Of a stretch of DNA of 64,000 bases, positions 63,801 through 64,000 are shown in pieces. The position numbers and the translations under genes were made by a program. Each line of letters starts with the position of its first letter. The first letter of the stretch is position 1. Below the pieces are notes generated by a model, which saw only the letters and a program-made list of their open reading frames with translations, made no database searches and was not told the origin of the DNA. The DNA comes from Breviolum minutum Mf 1.05b.01. Taxonomy: Eukaryota; Sar; Dinophyceae; Suessiales; Symbiodiniaceae. The DNA lies in contig DF239036.1 in NCBI GenBank assembly GCA_000507305.1, positions 450,521-514,520 of the forward strand. Direction: 5' to 3'.

Positions 63801-64000
63801 AATTGTATAGATTGTTTGTCCGGATTTTCACTCTCGAAATTGTTTTTCTATCTCTGTAGAAAAGGTGCAATTATTTTGTTTTCCTCCGTTTCTTTTCCCA
63901 AATCTTCAATCTGTTTCTTAAAAAAAAAAACTTACCATCAGCCAATGGTTTGGCTTGGTGCTTTGGGGCCCGGTGGTTTGGATTCCGATTGGATCCCCTT

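Noticed and set aside
1..64000. CRISPR-like array reading of the dispersed repeats
   Set aside because: The repeats are palindromic elements at irregular spacing and of many families, without uniform repeat-spacer periodicity, in eukaryotic-type DNA.
1..64000. tRNA, rRNA or spliced-leader genes
   Set aside because: No recognisable tRNA cloverleaf, rRNA core or dinoflagellate spliced-leader sequence was seen by eye.

Overview
The window looks like eukaryotic nuclear DNA, most likely from a dinoflagellate. This is inferred from style, not from a marker gene. There are no bacterial-type operons, rRNAs or tRNAs. Coding signal comes as short exon-like islands in a sea of short palindromic repeats. 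Plausible GT-AG junctions with AG|G acceptors occur. The one large set of uninterrupted ORFs resembles multi-ORF transposons common in dinoflagellates: KRPA-rich tails, a C-terminal Cys/SCW motif and a transposase with a FDxMH motif. No spliced-leader sequence was found, so the assignment remains an inference.

Region 1 (1-33.1 kb) is packed with inverted-repeat, MITE-like elements of roughly 80-290 bp. At least a dozen families can be told apart by their terminal motifs (called IR-A, IR-B and so on here). They occur every few hundred bases, often nested in one another. Between them lie short GC-richer coding-like islands, mostly on the plus strand (for example 10488-10552, 16437-16660, 18547-18744, 23504-23680, 28392-28736, 29964-30155). 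The best reading is one or more intron-rich genes whose introns were colonised, or created, by these elements (introner-like behaviour). Gene models cannot be assembled by eye.

Region 2 (33116-40696) is an apparently complete 7.58-kb DNA transposon. It has 24-bp perfect terminal inverted repeats, subterminal GGACTTA-type repeats at both ends and flanking TA dinucleotides. It carries four same-strand ORFs: a KRPA-tailed protein, a lysine-rich Cys/His protein broken by a poly-A frameshift, a Cys4 zinc-ribbon coiled-coil protein, and a DDE-type transposase whose N-terminus falls in an assembly gap (38500-39000). Its spacers hold two unusual repeated motifs, CCTGCGGG and TGACCGCG.

Region 3 (40.7-51.9 kb) is poor in the palindromic elements. 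It carries minus-strand exon-like pieces: tandemly duplicated coiled-coil exons (44.2-46.0 kb), an Asp-run exon built on a GAT microsatellite, an FkbM-methyltransferase-like ORF with an internal stop (47.1-47.8 kb), and a good exon at 48529-48845 whose upstream intron contains an IR-A element. Several trinucleotide microsatellites lie here.

Region 4 (51.9-64 kb) returns to the palindromic-repeat style. It contains a 650-bp TTG-rich satellite (54484-55133) and, near the end, a plus-strand gene fragment with two joinable exons (62041-62161 and 62336-62413). The intron between them is almost entirely an IR-G element. The second exon is duplicated 1.3 kb downstream inside an IR-A element.
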